DNA of 6,239 bases. Source: Candidatus Saccharimonadota bacterium. Lineage in GTDB: Bacteria > Patescibacteriota > Saccharimonadia > Saccharimonadales > SZUA-47. Under the pieces are notes generated by a model. The model made no database searches, was not told where the DNA came from, and saw nothing but the letters and a program-made list of their open reading frames with translations. A program made the translations under genes and the position numbers. Positions 5,731-6,239 of this stretch are shown here, piece after piece. Numbering within the stretch: the first letter of the stretch is position 1; the number at the start of each line of letters is the position of its first letter. The stretch spans positions 1-6,239 of the forward strand of contig JAGONL010000047.1 in assembly GCA_017993025.1 (NCBI GenBank), read 5' to 3'.

Positions 5731-5770
5731 TCCTATAATTTTCTATAAAATTCTATTTTTTTCTATTAAT
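5731..5770. repeat. 10-bp periodic AT array over the rnj leader and ribosome binding site
   Basis: Four consecutive 10-bp units, TCCTATAATT, TTCTATAAAA, TTCTATTTTT and TTCTATTAAT, share TYCTAT at 5731, 5741, 5751 and 5761. A further TTCTAT occurs in the same phase at 5801. On the minus strand these read ATAGAA or ATAGGA, and the rnj Shine-Dalgarno (ATAGGAG) is the unit nearest the start codon. One-helical-turn phasing of A/T tracts is typical of bent DNA; as RNA the leader would be A-rich and largely unstructured. No confident -35/-10 pair was found here, so rnj may be read from upstream. Confidence 0.7.
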
Positions 5771-5802
5771 AATTTTCATTCATAATTATCTAAATGATTT
5801 TT

Positions 5803-6018
5803 CTATGGTCGCTTAGACGTATGCGTTTTACTGTGTATAAATTGTTGCTTTACTAATACGACTATATTAAGGACCGCAGTAATAAATAATAAAACTCCTA
5901 GTCCGTAGACTAGCAAGCTTCCGCCGTTCACAGCCCAGGACCCAACAGCGTAGGCCAAAAGTAGACATATAAAAATCATTACTGCCCTCGTCCTACTATT
6001 TAAAAATGTGACTTTCAT
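5803..6018 (-). CDS. Small two-helix membrane protein of unknown function
   Basis: The 71-residue product begins MKVTFLNSRTR and has two clear hydrophobic segments, about residues 12-30 ('AVMIFICLLLAYAVGSWAV') and 35-56 ('LLVYGLGVLLFITAVLNIVVLV'). A short NGGS turn joins them, and a basic tail ends KTHTSKRP. This hairpin topology, with basic residues at both ends, predicts both termini in the cytoplasm. I do not recognise a family. An AAGGAG sequence lies about 13 nt before the ATG, longer than usual spacing, and overlaps the stop codon of the preceding gene, suggesting translational coupling. rnj starts 80 bp downstream, so the two may be cotranscribed. No catalytic motif is visible. The real-gene call rests on the membrane pattern, the Shine-Dalgarno and the tight fit to its neighbours. 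Confidence 0.75.
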   Translation of the reverse strand: MKVTFLNSRTRAVMIFICLLLAYAVGSWAVNGGSLLVYGLGVLLFITAVLNIVVLVKQQFIHSKTHTSKRP

Positions 6019-6035
6019 GTTTTTTAGTCCACTCC

Positions 6036-6239
6036 TTATTTTTTCTTGGAAGTTCGTTTACCGCTTTGCATTTTACGTCTACCTAAATCATAACCTATTA
6101 AAATCCCAGCGATAAGTAACATTATTCCGCCACTTACTGTATACCCGTCGTTCTGAACAACACTTATCCCTTGTCCAGACTGCGCTACGTACTGAAATCC
6201 TCTAATGCTCAGGAACCCAACAACCGCATAATAGCAGAA
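6036..6239 (-). CDS. C-terminal part of a small membrane protein of unknown function (runs off the right edge)
   Basis: The minus strand is open from the window edge to TAA at 6038-6036, giving 67 codons. The sequence starts FCYYAVVGFLSIRGFQYVAQ, which looks like the end of a hydrophobic helix. It continues with a polar loop ('SGQGISVVQNDGYT'), then a second clear membrane segment ('VSGGIMLLIAGILIGYDLG', about residues 35-53 of the visible part) and a strongly basic tail ending GKRTSKKK. Both visible ends of the last helix fit an inside C-terminus. The start and any N-terminal domain are outside the window. The stop lies inside the AAGGAG that precedes the next gene, 17 bp away, so the pair looks like one operon. 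No family is recognised; the similar size, topology and basic tail of the next gene suggest they may act together. Confidence 0.7.
   Translation of the reverse strand, partial: FCYYAVVGFLSIRGFQYVAQSGQGISVVQNDGYTVSGGIMLLIAGILIGYDLGRRKMQSGKRTSKKK

Noticed and set aside
1188..6239. Recoded UGA (as in Gracilibacteria/Absconditabacteria)
   Set aside because: All reading frames are continuous without in-frame TGA and stop at TAA or TAG; TGA directly follows the ftsK TAA as a second stop.

Overview
The window is a compact, moderately AT-rich bacterial segment in which every gene reads on the minus strand. In transcription order, from the right edge to the left, it holds: the 3' end of a small membrane protein gene (6239-6036), a 71-residue two-helix membrane protein (6018-5803), a ribonuclease J with a long N-terminal tail (5722-3638), an FtsK/SpoIIIE DNA translocase (3374-1188), ribosomal protein bS6 (rpsF, 845-459) and the first 94 codons of single-stranded DNA-binding protein (ssb, 284 to the left edge). 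Standard code fits: stops are TAA or TAG and no in-frame TGA is needed. The gene set, the short intergenic gaps, an RNase J of the 'GGMDGGGSKN' type and heptanucleotide repeats point by inference to the Patescibacteria/CPR, most likely Saccharibacteria (TM7). This rests on remembered family resemblance, not on a search.

Functionally these are core housekeeping genes: translation (bS6), replication and repair (SSB), chromosome segregation coupled to division (FtsK) and mRNA decay or maturation (RNase J). rpsF and ssb are in the classical order; rpsR would be expected just beyond the left edge. Two good sigma70-type promoters are visible. One precedes rpsF (TTGTTG, 17 bp, extended TATAAT, with a hairpin in the ~70-nt leader). 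The other precedes ftsK (TTGACA, 17 bp, TAAAAT, overlapped by inverted repeats). The two membrane-protein genes look translationally coupled, because the stop of the first lies in the Shine-Dalgarno of the second.

The unusual content is in the gaps. Downstream of each of the three complete large genes sits a big imperfect inverted repeat with arms of near-equal length: 348-446 after rpsF, 1089-1165 after ftsK and 3507-3598 after rnj. The first and third share a core (CAGACTAAAAGCG ... GCAG ... GTCTG) while their outer arms differ in sequence yet pair equally well. They look like two members of one family under selection for pairing or of mobile origin. The second folds as a three-way junction. 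A heptanucleotide array (TTACTGC x7) lies between ftsK and rpsF. An in-frame, synonymously diverged copy of the FtsK C-terminus (ALDEI-stop) lies 126 bp after the real one. A 10-bp periodic AT array covers the RNase J leader and ribosome binding site.
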